Virus record (IMG/VR): IMGVR_UViG_3300044625_001067
Coordinates: 159,473 to 223,472 of that record
Source of the DNA: a virus
Direction: 5' to 3' (one strand)
Length of the DNA: 64,000 bases
The notes below the pieces were generated by a model. That model worked only from the letters and a program-made list of their open reading frames with translations. It had not been told where the DNA came from and did no database searches. Position 1 is the stretch's first letter. Every line of letters starts with the position of its first letter. A program made the translations under genes and the position numbers. Shown piece by piece: positions 49,056-57,256 of the stretch.

Positions 49056-50819
49056 ATGAACTTTCGCACCCCGTCTATAACGCACGCTTCTCAGCTAGAG
49101 GAAAAATCCCGGTGGAGAAAATATACGAAAGGTATTCGAGAGCTTGAACTTCTTGAAGCACCTCGATCTGTAATTCAGGAGTTCAGGTTTAAGGCTGCCC
49201 GAGATTGTTTCCTGGCCTTTTGTGACATTATGAAAAATGGGGACTTAAACGTTTCCCCCTTTCACGAGATCATCGCAAGTGCCTTTGAGGATCTTTACGA
49301 ACGTCGATACAATCGTCTTATTATATCCTGCCCACCACGTTCAGGGAAGTCAATGCTTTCCACTATGTTTTTAGCGTGGTTGCTCGGAAAAGACGAAAGA
49401 ACTCAGCACATCTTGGCTTCCTACGGGGCTTCTTTATCTCAAAAGTTTCACAGAGAAGCTGTCGTAATGATGAAGACCCCTTCATTTAGGAAGGTCTTTC
49501 CTGAATTTTCAGGGTTTAACCGTGACTCGAAATATGACTTAGTCGGGGGTGGTTATGTACTTGCGACGTCCGTTGGAGGTATTCTCACTGGTTTCACGTC
49601 TGGAACCATAGACATGGAATCCACGGGTATTGGTGCGGCACTAATTGACGACCCCCTGAAATCGTCTGACTCTAAAGCAGCGCTGGACAACTTAGAAAGT
49701 TGGTGGGCAGAGCAAATGTCCACACGAAGGACAAATCACTACGCCCAAGTCATTATAGCAACCCGTTTTCATGAAAAAGACCTTCATGGGGTCTTAATGG
49801 ACGGTGATGGTTTATATGACCCTGAAGATAATCCTTTCGGATGGAGGTGGATAAACATAGCAGGGCTCTGTGAGGACCCTGACAATGATCCTCTAGGTAG
49901 AGAGATGGGAGAGAGCCACTGGCCCGACAACCCAGCCTTCTCTGTTCCGATGCTTGAGTCCCAGAAAAAGATAATGGGTAGCTTTAAGTTCGCAGCTCTT
50001 TACCAAGGGGTTCCTGTATCGGCTGAGGGACAGATTGTAAAGAATAGCTGGGTGGAGGTGATTGGGGAAGAAGACTGCCCCCCCTTGGACGTTGTATGGT
50101 TTGGAGTTGACTGCGCTTTCTCCGAGCGAGAGAAAGCTGATGAGAGCGCAATATGCGTCGCTGGTATAAACACTCGTAACCCAGATACTGTTTACATTCG
50201 TGAGATTGTTAAGGGTAAGTGGGGCTTTCCTGACTTGATTGACTCGGTAAAGCAGCATTACGCTCTGTATAACGCAAAAGTTCTGTGCATTGAAAAAGCA
50301 GCATCGGGGCACTCTCTCATTCAAATGCTGAAGCGAGAGGCTAAGATACCTATCGAGGAAATGAGGCCGCTGAAGTCAAAGACGACTCGCCTTCAGGCAG
50401 TCTGCCCTTTACTCGAAAACCACCGAGTTATACTGGTGCGGGGCCTGTGGACTGACGCGTTCGTAAAGGAACTAACTTCTTTCCCGTATGTTCGCCACGA
50501 CGATAGTACTGACGCCATGGTGTGGGCGCTGACTTACTACTCGCTCAAAATTGACTCCGTTGACCGGGGTATACAAGACTCGATAATTCAGAGTCGAAAA
50601 TGGGCTGGTGACCTACGCAGACCAATGTTTCGGGATGGTCACTCTTACGGTGGGCTTTTCGAAGAGCGAAATGTGTCGGTCGGGGGCCGAAGAGCTCCCC
50701 GCAGTATGGGCTTCAACGACCCTGATCCTAAGTCTGCCGAGGTACCTGATAGGGGCATTTTCCGAGGTGGCCGCAGCCGAGGTCTTCGAAGTGTATCCGG
50801 CTACGACCTTTTTAATTAA
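49056..50819 (+). CDS. terL: Terminase large subunit (intact copy)
   Basis: A 587-residue packaging motor. Walker A is CPPRSGKSM near residues 92-99; a Walker B-like GAALIDDPLKS near 195; then the nuclease domain with VVWFGVDCAF (first Asp), KVLCIEKAASG (Glu) and DDSTDAMVWAL (last Asp). The ATPase translocates DNA through the portal and the nuclease cuts it. It starts with ITHASQLEEKSRWRKY, almost the same as the following gene (ITHASQLAEHSSWRSY), showing the two are paralogues. The last ~90 residues are Arg/Gly-rich and absent from the second copy. Confidence 0.9.
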   Translation: MNFRTPSITHASQLEEKSRWRKYTKGIRELELLEAPRSVIQEFRFKAARDCFLAFCDIMKNGDLNVSPFHEIIASAFEDLYERRYNRLIISCPPRSGKSMLSTMFLAWLLGKDERTQHILASYGASLSQKFHREAVVMMKTPSFRKVFPEFSGFNRDSKYDLVGGGYVLATSVGGILTGFTSGTIDMESTGIGAALIDDPLKSSDSKAALDNLESWWAEQMSTRRTNHYAQVIIATRFHEKDLHGVLMDGDGLYDPEDNPFGWRWINIAGLCEDPDNDPLGREMGESHWPDNPAFSVPMLESQKKIMGSFKFAALYQGVPVSAEGQIVKNSWVEVIGEEDCPPLDVVWFGVDCAFSEREKADESAICVAGINTRNPDTVYIREIVKGKWGFPDLIDSVKQHYALYNAKVLCIEKAASGHSLIQMLKREAKIPIEEMRPLKSKTTRLQAVCPLLENHRVILVRGLWTDAFVKELTSFPYVRHDDSTDAMVWALTYYSLKIDSVDRGIQDSIIQSRKWAGDLRRPMFRDGHSYGGLFEERNVSVGGRRAPRSMGFNDPDPKSAEVPDRGIFRGGRSRGLRSVSGYDLFN

Positions 50820-50852
50820 CTCGATCCAAGACAACACAAACACAATCACAGG

Positions 50853-51830
50853 ATGTCACTTAAACACCAAAAAATAACGCACGCTTCTCAACTAGCAGAG
50901 CACTCAAGCTGGAGGAGCTACCGACGAAAACTCCTTGAACTGAAACTTGAGGGGTTTCCTCAAGAGGCTTACGCTAAGGAAAGTGCAAAAAATAGCTTTC
51001 TTGCTTTCTGCGATCTTGTCTCCGATGCAGGAGGTTTCGCACTCGAAAACGCACCGCTCGATGCAAAAGCATACGAAGTGATAGGGTCCGCCTTTGAGGA
51101 CATTTCCGAAGGAAGGTACCCAATTCTCCTCGCGTCGATGCCTCCCCGCACAGGGAAAACCACTCTAGGGGTTCACTTGCTGTCCTGGCTCCTTAGCAAA
51201 GACCCCATTGCTAACCACTTTGTAACCTCGTACACACAGAATCTGGCCGCGTCGGTAGTTCACAAGACTAAGCATTTGGTTCAGTCCCCTCCGTTCCGGA
51301 CGTACTCCTCTGTGGTTCCCCCACTTGCATCGTTTCATGTTTTACCAGTCTCCTTTGGGGGGTCTGTGTGCGGGGACTATTACGGTAGCTTATACGAAAC
51401 GCCAGGCGTATGGCTAATCGACGACTGCCACGACGGTGTTTCGGACGGAAGTGTCAACGAGAAACAGATACGCGAGATAGGAGACCATTACGTAGGCAAA
51501 AATGCAATAGTCGTTCTCGGGTCTCGAAGAGGTGAGGGAGATATTTTCAGCTACTTTCTGGAAAAGTACGGTGTCTTTGACCCAGTCTCAAACCCGAACG
51601 GAGCCGTTCACATTAACTTATCCGCCATCATTGAGAGCGAAGAAGAAGCCAAGGTTGATATTCTCGGTAGGAAAGTTGGGCAGGGTATCAATGACGCTAA
51701 CTCCACATTTAGCCCGAAGAATCTTCAGGACTTGCGGAAAACAATAGGGGATGTAAAGTTCTCGTGGTTGTACAAAGGGGTGCTCTCCACTGGGTTCGGA
51801 GTCTGCTCCGAGGTACCCCCCTCTAGATAA
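50853..51830 (+). CDS. Second terminase large-subunit-like gene, ATPase part
   Basis: A 325-residue frame starting 34 nt after the intact terL. It has its own Walker A (MPPRTGKTT) and Walker B-like GVWLIDDCHDG, and shares the terL N-terminal motif and FLAFCD. It terminates at TAA 51828-51830 just after a C6 run. The nuclease half continues in the +1 frame (51877-52272). Read with one base skipped at the C run, GAG GTA CCC CCT CTA joins EV-P-P-L-D, matching terL's CPPLDVVW. Either a frameshifted relic, a programmed +1 shift, or a sequence error. Confidence 0.75.
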   Translation: MSLKHQKITHASQLAEHSSWRSYRRKLLELKLEGFPQEAYAKESAKNSFLAFCDLVSDAGGFALENAPLDAKAYEVIGSAFEDISEGRYPILLASMPPRTGKTTLGVHLLSWLLSKDPIANHFVTSYTQNLAASVVHKTKHLVQSPPFRTYSSVVPPLASFHVLPVSFGGSVCGDYYGSLYETPGVWLIDDCHDGVSDGSVNEKQIREIGDHYVGKNAIVVLGSRRGEGDIFSYFLEKYGVFDPVSNPNGAVHINLSAIIESEEEAKVDILGRKVGQGINDANSTFSPKNLQDLRKTIGDVKFSWLYKGVLSTGFGVCSEVPPSR

Positions 51831-51876
51831 GGTCATTATCTCTATTGACCCCTCTTGCTCGCCAGGCAACGCGGAT

Positions 51877-52272
51877 ATGACTGGAATTTGTGTGGCTGGA
51901 TCCACGAAGGAAAAGGACTGTGTGTACGTTCTCGACGCGTACCAGGCGAATTGGGACTTGGAGACTGTTGGCGTAATTGTTTTTCTAGCCGCTAAAGCCT
52001 ACAGTGTTACAGAAGTTGTTATCGAGTCGTCCATGGCGAGTGAGCACTGGAGACAGTACCTAGAGAAGCTAGGTTTACCTGTTCGAGTGAGCAAGGAGAG
52101 AGTGGTGGCTAAGGCACTTGCGACCAATCTAATGGTAAAGTCGGGGAAAGTAGCATCCAACCCAGATATACACAACGTGTTGTTTAAAAGTTGGGACTGC
52201 ATTGGATCGTACTCAGATATAATGGATGCTATTTTGGTTAGCTTCATGGAACTGCTTCCACCTGCTGTTTAA
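51877..52272 (+). CDS. Second terminase-like gene, nuclease part (+1 frame)
   Basis: Homology begins upstream of this ATG, at about 51820 (PPLDKVIISIDPSCSPGN), so the first catalytic Asp is encoded before 51877. All three acidic sites are kept: SIDPS, VVIESS and DIMDAILVSF. The fused product would be about 472 residues. Retention of both ATPase and nuclease residues argues against long-standing decay. Confidence 0.7.
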   Translation: MTGICVAGSTKEKDCVYVLDAYQANWDLETVGVIVFLAAKAYSVTEVVIESSMASEHWRQYLEKLGLPVRVSKERVVAKALATNLMVKSGKVASNPDIHNVLFKSWDCIGSYSDIMDAILVSFMELLPPAV

Positions 52273-52334
52273 TTCCGGTGTAGATTGCGATTCGCAACCG
52301 CACAAAAAGTTTCTATTGTTTCTCAACAGTTAAA

Positions 52335-52487
52335 ATGGCTATTTCACCAACTGATAAAAACACTGCAATAATGCAGGAGCTACACGGGACTCGTTGTCTC
52401 ATCACAAGTCCTTCCTCGGACAAGTACCTTCGTCAAGCGAAGACGCGAAAAGAGTACCCGATTCCCGAAGACTCCTACTCTCGGTGA
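52335..52487 (+). CDS. Small hypothetical protein (50 aa)
   Basis: ATG at 52335, TGA at 52485-52487. Basic, soluble (MAISPTDKNTAIMQELHGTR...; ends EYPIPEDSYSR). It has no obvious RBS. It lies in the otherwise gene-free stretch between terminase and PhoH. The putative structured RNA starts at its stop. Confidence 0.4.
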   Translation: MAISPTDKNTAIMQELHGTRCLITSPSSDKYLRQAKTRKEYPIPEDSYSR

Positions 52488-52551
52488 TGTGGCGGGGCCG
52501 ACGGTTTTGATCTATTCGTAGAAAGAGTTCACGAGTGAGTTGAACGCCACA
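52488..52551 (+). ncRNA. Possible cloverleaf-like structured RNA
   Basis: Outer stem TGTGGC (52488-52493)/GCCACA (52546-52551). Inside are three hairpins: GGCC-GAC-GGTT, TCTA-TTCG-TAGA with a stable UUCG loop, and GTTCA-N9-TGAAC abutting the outer stem. The topology is tRNA-like, but the anticodon arm is 4 bp with a 4-nt loop and the T-loop consensus is missing, so it is not a normal tRNA. An A9G8 run follows at 52560-52576. Confidence 0.35.
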
Positions 52552-52581
52552 CTTCAGTCAAAAAAAAAGGGGGGGGCCAGC

Positions 52582-52589
52582 GGGTAAAG
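52582..52589 (+). promoter_or_regulatory. GGGTAAAG motif (late-promoter candidate)
   Basis: GCGGGTAAAGTCAC just after the A9G8 run. No other gene is convincing between it and PhoH at 52714, giving a long 5' leader if used. Confidence 0.5.
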
Positions 52590-52713
52590 TCACTCGTAGG
52601 GTTTCCCTTTCACAATAAACTCTACCATTCGTTTCGAAAGGGGGAAGGATTATGTAGTCCTGGTTATCAACGAAGAATACACGCTATCCACTGTTGTCAA
52701 ATCCCCTTATACC

Positions 52714-53436
52714 ATGTTGAAAAGTCGAGACAAGCGCAAGTCACGTCGCGCTGAAACAGCTCAAACGGTTGAACGTTCCTATGGCCGGGGTATGGATGTC
52801 ATGCCCTTCTACTCAAAGTCTGACCGCCAAGAAGATCTTTGGACTTCTTTGAATAAAAATACAGTTACCATAGCTATTGGACCGTCCGGAGTTGGGAAAA
52901 CTCTTGTGGCCCTGTGGTGGGGTTTGACTGAGATTTCAAAGGGTAATATACAGAAAGTTTACTACATTCGAAGTGATGTAGGATGCTCTCATCAAAGAAG
53001 TAGGGGTGCCTTGCCTGGAACGCTTGAGGAAAAGATGAAACCTCTTGTTGGACCAGTATACGACAATTTGGTTGTAATGACTAAGAGTAGGGGGGCTGCT
53101 GACTACTTGGTTGATAAGAAAATTGTAGAGCCCACTCTTCTAGAGGACTTACGGGGAAGATCGCTAAATGAGTGTCTGATTCTTTTTGATGAGGCTCAGA
53201 ACTCTATGCCCGAAAACGTCAAAACCGTCATTAGTAGGGTTGGAAAAGATTCAAAAGTTATCATTACAGGGGACACTAGACAAATTGACCTCGATGTGTT
53301 TAAACCTGAAAACGGACTCTTAGACTGCTACCATCGACTTTCCTCCATTAGGGGTGTAGGGAGAGTTAAGTTTGAAAGAGAGGATATTGTAAGAAATGGA
53401 ATTATAGCTGAAATCTTGGAGGCTTACGAGGCTTAG
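52714..53436 (+). CDS. phoH: PhoH-like ATPase
   Basis: A 240-residue PhoH-family P-loop protein: Walker A GPSGVGKT near residues 53-60, YYIRSDVGCSHQRSRGALPGTLEEKM, Walker B LILFDEAQNS and sensor-like VIITGDTRQIDLD. All key residues are present. PhoH is frequent in cyanophages; its role is not settled (RNA- or phosphate-stress-linked ATPase/helicase). Followed by a terminator, so it is a single-gene unit. Confidence 0.88.
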   Translation: MLKSRDKRKSRRAETAQTVERSYGRGMDVMPFYSKSDRQEDLWTSLNKNTVTIAIGPSGVGKTLVALWWGLTEISKGNIQKVYYIRSDVGCSHQRSRGALPGTLEEKMKPLVGPVYDNLVVMTKSRGAADYLVDKKIVEPTLLEDLRGRSLNECLILFDEAQNSMPENVKTVISRVGKDSKVIITGDTRQIDLDVFKPENGLLDCYHRLSSIRGVGRVKFEREDIVRNGIIAEILEAYEA

Positions 53437-53472
53437 TAATTCGTACCTTAGCTAGGTAACACGACTGAGACA

Positions 53473-53497
53473 AGGGGCCGAAAGGCCCCTCTTTTTT
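53473..53497 (+). terminator. Rho-independent terminator
   Basis: AGGGGCC (53473-53479), GAAA loop, GGCCCCT (53484-53490), then CTTTTTT. It ends the PhoH unit. Confidence 0.9.
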
Positions 53498-53509
53498 CGG
53501 GGCAGGGTG

Positions 53510-53517
53510 GGGTAAAA
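53510..53517 (+). promoter_or_regulatory. GGGTAAAA motif (late-promoter candidate)
   Basis: GTGGGGTAAAATTCATC, 12 nt after the terminator T tract and 71 nt before the next ATG; a second case of the motif placed directly behind a terminator. Confidence 0.65.
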
Positions 53518-53587
53518 TTCATCATAGCCAGTAAAACAATAGCACCGTGATTTGTGCCCCCCCAAAGCCCAGCCTTGAGGCAAAACC

Positions 53588-53923
53588 ATGAGGAGAGACA
53601 CTCGCTTCCCTCGCCCCGACCGCTTGGCCTTAGAACAAAGCCTGCCACCTGGCTCCCTCAGCCACCCTCAATCCTACGGGGTATGGTCCGTTTTCTTGCA
53701 GTGTGACGACCCCTCAGATGTTGCACACAAGTTTCGTTCCTACCGCGACAGCAACCTGTGCACAATCCCCCGCGAACAACTCCGAGCAATGCGAGACACC
53801 TTGATTCTTGGTATGAGAGAGTCAAACAAAGCATCAGCAAAGCCACTCAAGGAAAAGCAAAGGGGCCGGCATTACGCCGACTACGACAAAGAATGGGTAG
53901 AAAAGCCCCGCAATGGAGCCTAA
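53588..53923 (+). CDS. Hypothetical protein (111 aa)
   Basis: Basic protein (MRRDTRFPRPDRLALEQSL...). Contains SDVAHKFRSYRDSNLCTIPREQL and a very basic C-terminus (KEKQRGRHYADY). First gene of the unit behind the 53510 motif. No family recognised. Confidence 0.55.
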   Translation: MRRDTRFPRPDRLALEQSLPPGSLSHPQSYGVWSVFLQCDDPSDVAHKFRSYRDSNLCTIPREQLRAMRDTLILGMRESNKASAKPLKEKQRGRHYADYDKEWVEKPRNGA

Positions 53924-53925
53924 CT

Positions 53926-54291
53926 GTGATAAAGACCAAAGACAAAATTGAGAAGCTATACCGCGTACCTTGCGGTCCGATGGACATATCCGCCAACGCT
54001 ATCTGTCGCCGCTCACTTCGAGACCACTTCGATAAGTTGCTTGATCGTTTAACTCTTGAGGTGAATCCGAATCCTGCTGCCCCGGCGAAGCTACAAAGCG
54101 ACCTTGAAGTTACCGCAGATGGACGACTTATTGAAAAGTCTGAAGAGACCCAAGAAGAACGCAAGAGAAAGCTTGTCGAGGAAGGAAAGTTCCGCGCCGA
54201 TGTCCAGTCCGAGATCAAAAAATACCGAGAGAACCTCCAAGGTAACGGAAAATTGCTGCAGGATGTTTCAGGCAAGTACGAATCGATCTGA
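53926..54291 (+). CDS. Hypothetical charged protein (121 aa)
   Basis: A GTG at 53926 with GGAG 8 nt upstream, right after the preceding TAA, is chosen over an in-frame ATG at 53758 that lies inside the previous gene. The N-terminal YRVPCGPMDISANAICRRSLRDHF is followed by a long charged helix (EKSEETQEERKRKLVEEGKF...). No family recognised. Confidence 0.55.
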   Translation: MIKTKDKIEKLYRVPCGPMDISANAICRRSLRDHFDKLLDRLTLEVNPNPAAPAKLQSDLEVTADGRLIEKSEETQEERKRKLVEEGKFRADVQSEIKKYRENLQGNGKLLQDVSGKYESI

Positions 54292-54301
54292 GGTAAGCGG
54301 A

Positions 54302-54309
54302 GGGTAAAG
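54302..54309 (+). promoter_or_regulatory. GGGTAAAG motif (late-promoter candidate)
   Basis: GGAGGGTAAAGTTTAG, 31 nt before the ATG at 54333. Confidence 0.6.
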
Positions 54310-54332
54310 TTTAGCAGTCCACAAACCATACA

Positions 54333-54938
54333 ATGTCCAACAAAATCAACGGTGACTTCGACACTGACTCGATTGAAGCGTTCAGAGCTGCCTACGCAGC
54401 ACAAATCCTCGAACCGGAAGACCAAGAGACCGACAAATACACGGGCCTTCCAACCAACTTAGTTCTGAACACATCGCCGTGGATTCAGCACACTGGTCTG
54501 TGGAAGGCGAACGACGGGTCAAACAAAGACTTTCAGGCCAATCAAGTTCTTGTTCCAGGAATTGAAGAACCCGAGAAAGAGCTCTCCGACGAAGAGCTTG
54601 AGGAGCTTATTGATCAGCTTCTTGCAGAGGGCGGCGGCGATGAGCTTTCTGAGGATTCGCTCGAAGATGACGACTACGACGATGACGCTTACTTTGACAC
54701 AGGGGAAGAGGAGGAGCCGGAGCTTACCGATGACGAAGTAGAACGGTTAATCGACGAGCTCTTGAGCGAAGAATCCGAGCTGGATGAGTTGGACGAACTG
54801 GAAGAACTGGAAGACGACTATGACGAAGAGCTATCTGACGAGGATATTGACCGCATAGTGGACGAGCTCTTGAGTGAAAGCGAAGACGAACTCTTCGAAG
54901 ACGACCTTGACTCTGACCTTGACTCTGACCTTGACTAA
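54333..54938 (+). CDS. Highly acidic protein with helical repeats (201 aa)
   Basis: The C-terminal two thirds are Asp/Glu/Leu-rich with three related helical units, ELSDEELEELIDQLLAE, ELTDDEVERLIDELLSE and ELSDEDIDRIVDELLSE, separated by acidic linkers, and an LDSDLDSDLD tail. The N-terminal ~80 residues are ordinary (TGLPTNLVLNTSPWIQHTGL). Extreme acidity suggests a DNA mimic, a scaffold-like internal protein or a chaperone; none is proven. Confidence 0.6.
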   Translation: MSNKINGDFDTDSIEAFRAAYAAQILEPEDQETDKYTGLPTNLVLNTSPWIQHTGLWKANDGSNKDFQANQVLVPGIEEPEKELSDEELEELIDQLLAEGGGDELSEDSLEDDDYDDDAYFDTGEEEEPELTDDEVERLIDELLSEESELDELDELEELEDDYDEELSDEDIDRIVDELLSESEDELFEDDLDSDLDSDLD

Positions 54939-54950
54939 GGGGAACAATCA

Positions 54951-55631
54951 GTGGGTAACCCTAGGAAAAAATGCACAGCAGGAAAGTCTTGCTCGGCAAC
55001 TTGCATAAGCAAGGGGTTTAAATGCAAGAAAAAGTTGCCGTCACCAGTTAGCGACAGTCTCACACGTAACAGTGAGAAGTTGTTGCACCTTGGTGAGCAT
55101 GTTGGGGCCAACGTGACGTCTTGGAAAGTTGGGAAAGTTGTTGGCCCCCTGGTATCAAAGTACCTGGAAACTCGCTACGGCATACCACCGGAAACCACAG
55201 AAAAGCTGTCGGAAACTATTGTTCAAGCGGTGGTTGCCACGGGACTTCACTCTCGACATTTAAGGTCGAGTGAGGACTTTGTAAGAGACCTACTCACAGA
55301 AGCTTCTGCCGCGTTCCTGGGGAAAAGTGCCCACACAGGTGTGGAAAGTTTCCTAACCCACCAGGAAAGTCGCGAGATTGTCCAACAAGCTTTGCCCCTA
55401 CTTGCAGGAAAGTTCACCGGAATTGGTGCAGCTTTTGCAGGGTCAAAACTTCCCAAAGTGGCCCAAATTTCGGGCGCCATATCACGAAAGTACAACTCCG
55501 ACCTTTTGAAGCTACAGAGGCTATTCAGAAGATCTGAAGCTTCATTTTCTGAGCAAACCAACCAGGTAACCTCAGCTAAGCTTCTCGGAGACCTTTCTCT
55601 TCTCTCGGTTTTACTGTCCTTGAACGGGTAA
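54951..55631 (+). CDS. Cys-motif (CxxGKSC) protein (226 aa)
   Basis: GTG start. The N-terminus carries KKCTAGKSCSATCISKGFKC, matching the start of the kinase-like protein at 60178 (KRCTKGKSCGGTCISREAKC). The rest is helical with small-residue-rich segments (LPLLAGKFTGIGAAFAGSKL) that could associate with membranes. The shared leader suggests a common tag or metal-binding knuckle on different bodies. Function unknown. Confidence 0.6.
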   Translation: MGNPRKKCTAGKSCSATCISKGFKCKKKLPSPVSDSLTRNSEKLLHLGEHVGANVTSWKVGKVVGPLVSKYLETRYGIPPETTEKLSETIVQAVVATGLHSRHLRSSEDFVRDLLTEASAAFLGKSAHTGVESFLTHQESREIVQQALPLLAGKFTGIGAAFAGSKLPKVAQISGAISRKYNSDLLKLQRLFRRSEASFSEQTNQVTSAKLLGDLSLLSVLLSLNG

Positions 55632-55633
55632 AA
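55626..55633 (+). promoter_or_regulatory. GGGTAAAA motif (late-promoter candidate)
   Basis: AACGGGTAAAACTG, overlapping the preceding stop, 29 nt before the ATG at 55655. Confidence 0.6.
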
Positions 55634-55654
55634 CTGTTTACTGGCGAAATAAGC

Positions 55655-55975
55655 ATGACTCAGTTCAACGAGAGAGCTCTTCTTATTCGAGCATTAGCGG
55701 GTATATTCCTGATTCAGTTTCTAATTGTAGGGTATCAAACGTGGTCCTGCCAATCCTATGCAGAACGTGACAAAGACTCCACAAAAGTAACCCTCATCTG
55801 TAACAATGCGACCAACACATTTAACGAGACCGGGAAGCTAGCACTCACTACAATTTTAGCACTTTTGGTCCCTTCTTCAGGGCAAAATGTTTCAGAAATA
55901 ATTTCAACTGTGCGAGGGGGCCGCAAGCGCAAGACTAAAGAAGATGATGGCCTGGACGGAGAAAGTAAGGTCTAA
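55655..55975 (+). CDS. Small membrane protein, holin candidate (106 aa)
   Basis: A strong N-terminal membrane segment (ALAGIFLIQFLIVGYQTW) and a weaker second one (LALTTILALLVPSSG), with a short Cys-containing loop between and a basic/acidic tail (RGGRKRKTKEDD). Two-span topology and a charged tail fit a class II-like holin, but no lysin gene is nearby, so the call is tentative. Confidence 0.5.
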   Translation: MTQFNERALLIRALAGIFLIQFLIVGYQTWSCQSYAERDKDSTKVTLICNNATNTFNETGKLALTTILALLVPSSGQNVSEIISTVRGGRKRKTKEDDGLDGESKV

Positions 55976-56023
55976 CGTTCCCGTGGGGAAGTAAACCCTG
56001 GAGTCCGTTTCTGAGCGAAAAGA

Positions 56024-56031
56024 GGGTAAAG
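56024..56031 (+). promoter_or_regulatory. GGGTAAAG motif (late-promoter candidate)
   Basis: AGAGGGTAAAGTTAAG, 31 nt before the ATG at 56055; nearly the same extended sequence occurs at 57225 and 58626. Confidence 0.6.
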
Positions 56032-56054
56032 TTAAGTATCAACGTAAGACCCCT

Positions 56055-56849
56055 ATGTACGGTGCTAACTTAGACTTTTCGTCTGTAACCCTGCCGGGAG
56101 TTGGCGGTTCCATAAATGCGGCTACAGCTATTTCCACAGACAAACTTGAGGAAATGAACCGCACAGGAAAAAAGTGGCGAACTGACAAAGATGGTAATAT
56201 GTCTTTTCACAACGAAGCCCTCTTAGAAGCCAATAAGGCTAGCCGCCAAAAGAAAGAGAATCTGGTTAATCGTGACCGAGACGCTCACGCGGATGGAAAA
56301 GCTGCTATGAAAGAGATTTTCGGTCGCAAGCGGGCGAGAATGGAGGCATTTCGAGAAATAAAGAGAAAAGAGTATAACTTTGCCGATGACACTGAGCTAA
56401 TGTCTATGCCTCAGCCCTTCTCACAAGCGACTTGCAAGGGAGTGGGCAAATGCAAATGTGACTCTTGCAAAGCAGCAGCGAAAAGCGACGCAGACTTTCG
56501 AGAGTGGTCCGCGAGTAAAAGGCAGAAGTTGCAGTCCGGAGAGGAGCGGGGAGAGTTTGCTGGGCCCGGTATGTCCTTTCCCGTCGCAAGCGCTCAAGAT
56601 GTGTCAGCAGCGTGGTCTTCCGTGGGCAGGGCAGCGAACCCTCGCAAAATTATGTCAGAGATTATTCGCATTGCTAAGAAATACGGTTGGGAGTCGGGTC
56701 TCCCCCAAACGGTGAAAGATCGAATGGGACAAGGGGAGTCAGGCTTGCCTTCCCCGGACTTCCGCGAAGGGGCACCGAATGCAAGAAAGAGTTCGAGGAA
56801 AGCAGCTAGAGCAGCGGCCGAAGTTGGCAAGTCAAGGTTGCCGGAGTAA
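56055..56849 (+). CDS. Hypothetical basic protein with Cys cluster (264 aa)
   Basis: Strongly basic; a central CKGVGKCKCDSC cluster could bind metal. The segment MSFPVASAQDVSAAWSSVGRA...RKIMSEIIRIAKKYGWE resembles the FPI-x-x-x-x-DVxxA-x-x-x-x-GR...I-x-RIA-xx sequence that ends many cyanophage prohead or virion proteins. A virion-associated role is plausible. Ends in an Ala/Arg/Lys-rich tail. Confidence 0.55.
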   Translation: MYGANLDFSSVTLPGVGGSINAATAISTDKLEEMNRTGKKWRTDKDGNMSFHNEALLEANKASRQKKENLVNRDRDAHADGKAAMKEIFGRKRARMEAFREIKRKEYNFADDTELMSMPQPFSQATCKGVGKCKCDSCKAAAKSDADFREWSASKRQKLQSGEERGEFAGPGMSFPVASAQDVSAAWSSVGRAANPRKIMSEIIRIAKKYGWESGLPQTVKDRMGQGESGLPSPDFREGAPNARKSSRKAARAAAEVGKSRLPE

Positions 56850-56851
56850 AC

Positions 56852-57223
56852 ATGGGACTTTTTGAAATACCACTCATAATCTGCGGCTGGATTTTCACAG
56901 CTGGTCTTGCGGGTGTCGGTGGCACCTTTATGATTCAAGGTAAGAACGAGAAAAGAGTTCAGTACCTGAGAAACAACGCAGACCAAAAGATAGAACGTCT
57001 TATTGAGGAAAACGACAAAAGAATTAACGCTCTGATTGCAGCGAATACTGTCCAGAACGAGAATGTCCTTTCCCACATTAAGAATGTTGAGAAAGCTCTT
57101 AATGACATGAGAGCGGAACTTCCTGAGAAGTACACACTGAAGACAGACCACAACCGTCTTGTCGACAAGGTGGAAGAGCTTTCTATGCAGTTTTACAGGC
57201 ATAGGGAGAACGCTAATAGCTAG
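56852..57223 (+). CDS. Membrane-anchored coiled-coil protein (123 aa)
   Basis: One N-terminal membrane segment (IPLIICGWIFTAGLAGVGGTF) and a long coiled coil (KIERLIEENDKRINALIAANTV...KNVEKALNDMRAEL). Topology resembles small phage membrane proteins linked to lysis or superinfection exclusion. Coupled to the previous gene (3-nt gap). Confidence 0.55.
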   Translation: MGLFEIPLIICGWIFTAGLAGVGGTFMIQGKNEKRVQYLRNNADQKIERLIEENDKRINALIAANTVQNENVLSHIKNVEKALNDMRAELPEKYTLKTDHNRLVDKVEELSMQFYRHRENANS

Positions 57224-57224
57224 G

Positions 57225-57232
57225 GGGTAAAG
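57225..57232 (+). promoter_or_regulatory. GGGTAAAG motif (late-promoter candidate)
   Basis: GGGGGTAAAGTTAGG, 32 nt before the ATG at 57257. Confidence 0.6.
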
Positions 57233-57256
57233 TTAGGTAGTTAACCACTTACAGAA

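Noticed and set aside
52335-52551. A sixth group I intron in the terminase-PhoH gap
   Set aside because: None of the P, Q, R or S core sequences found in the five capsid introns is present here.
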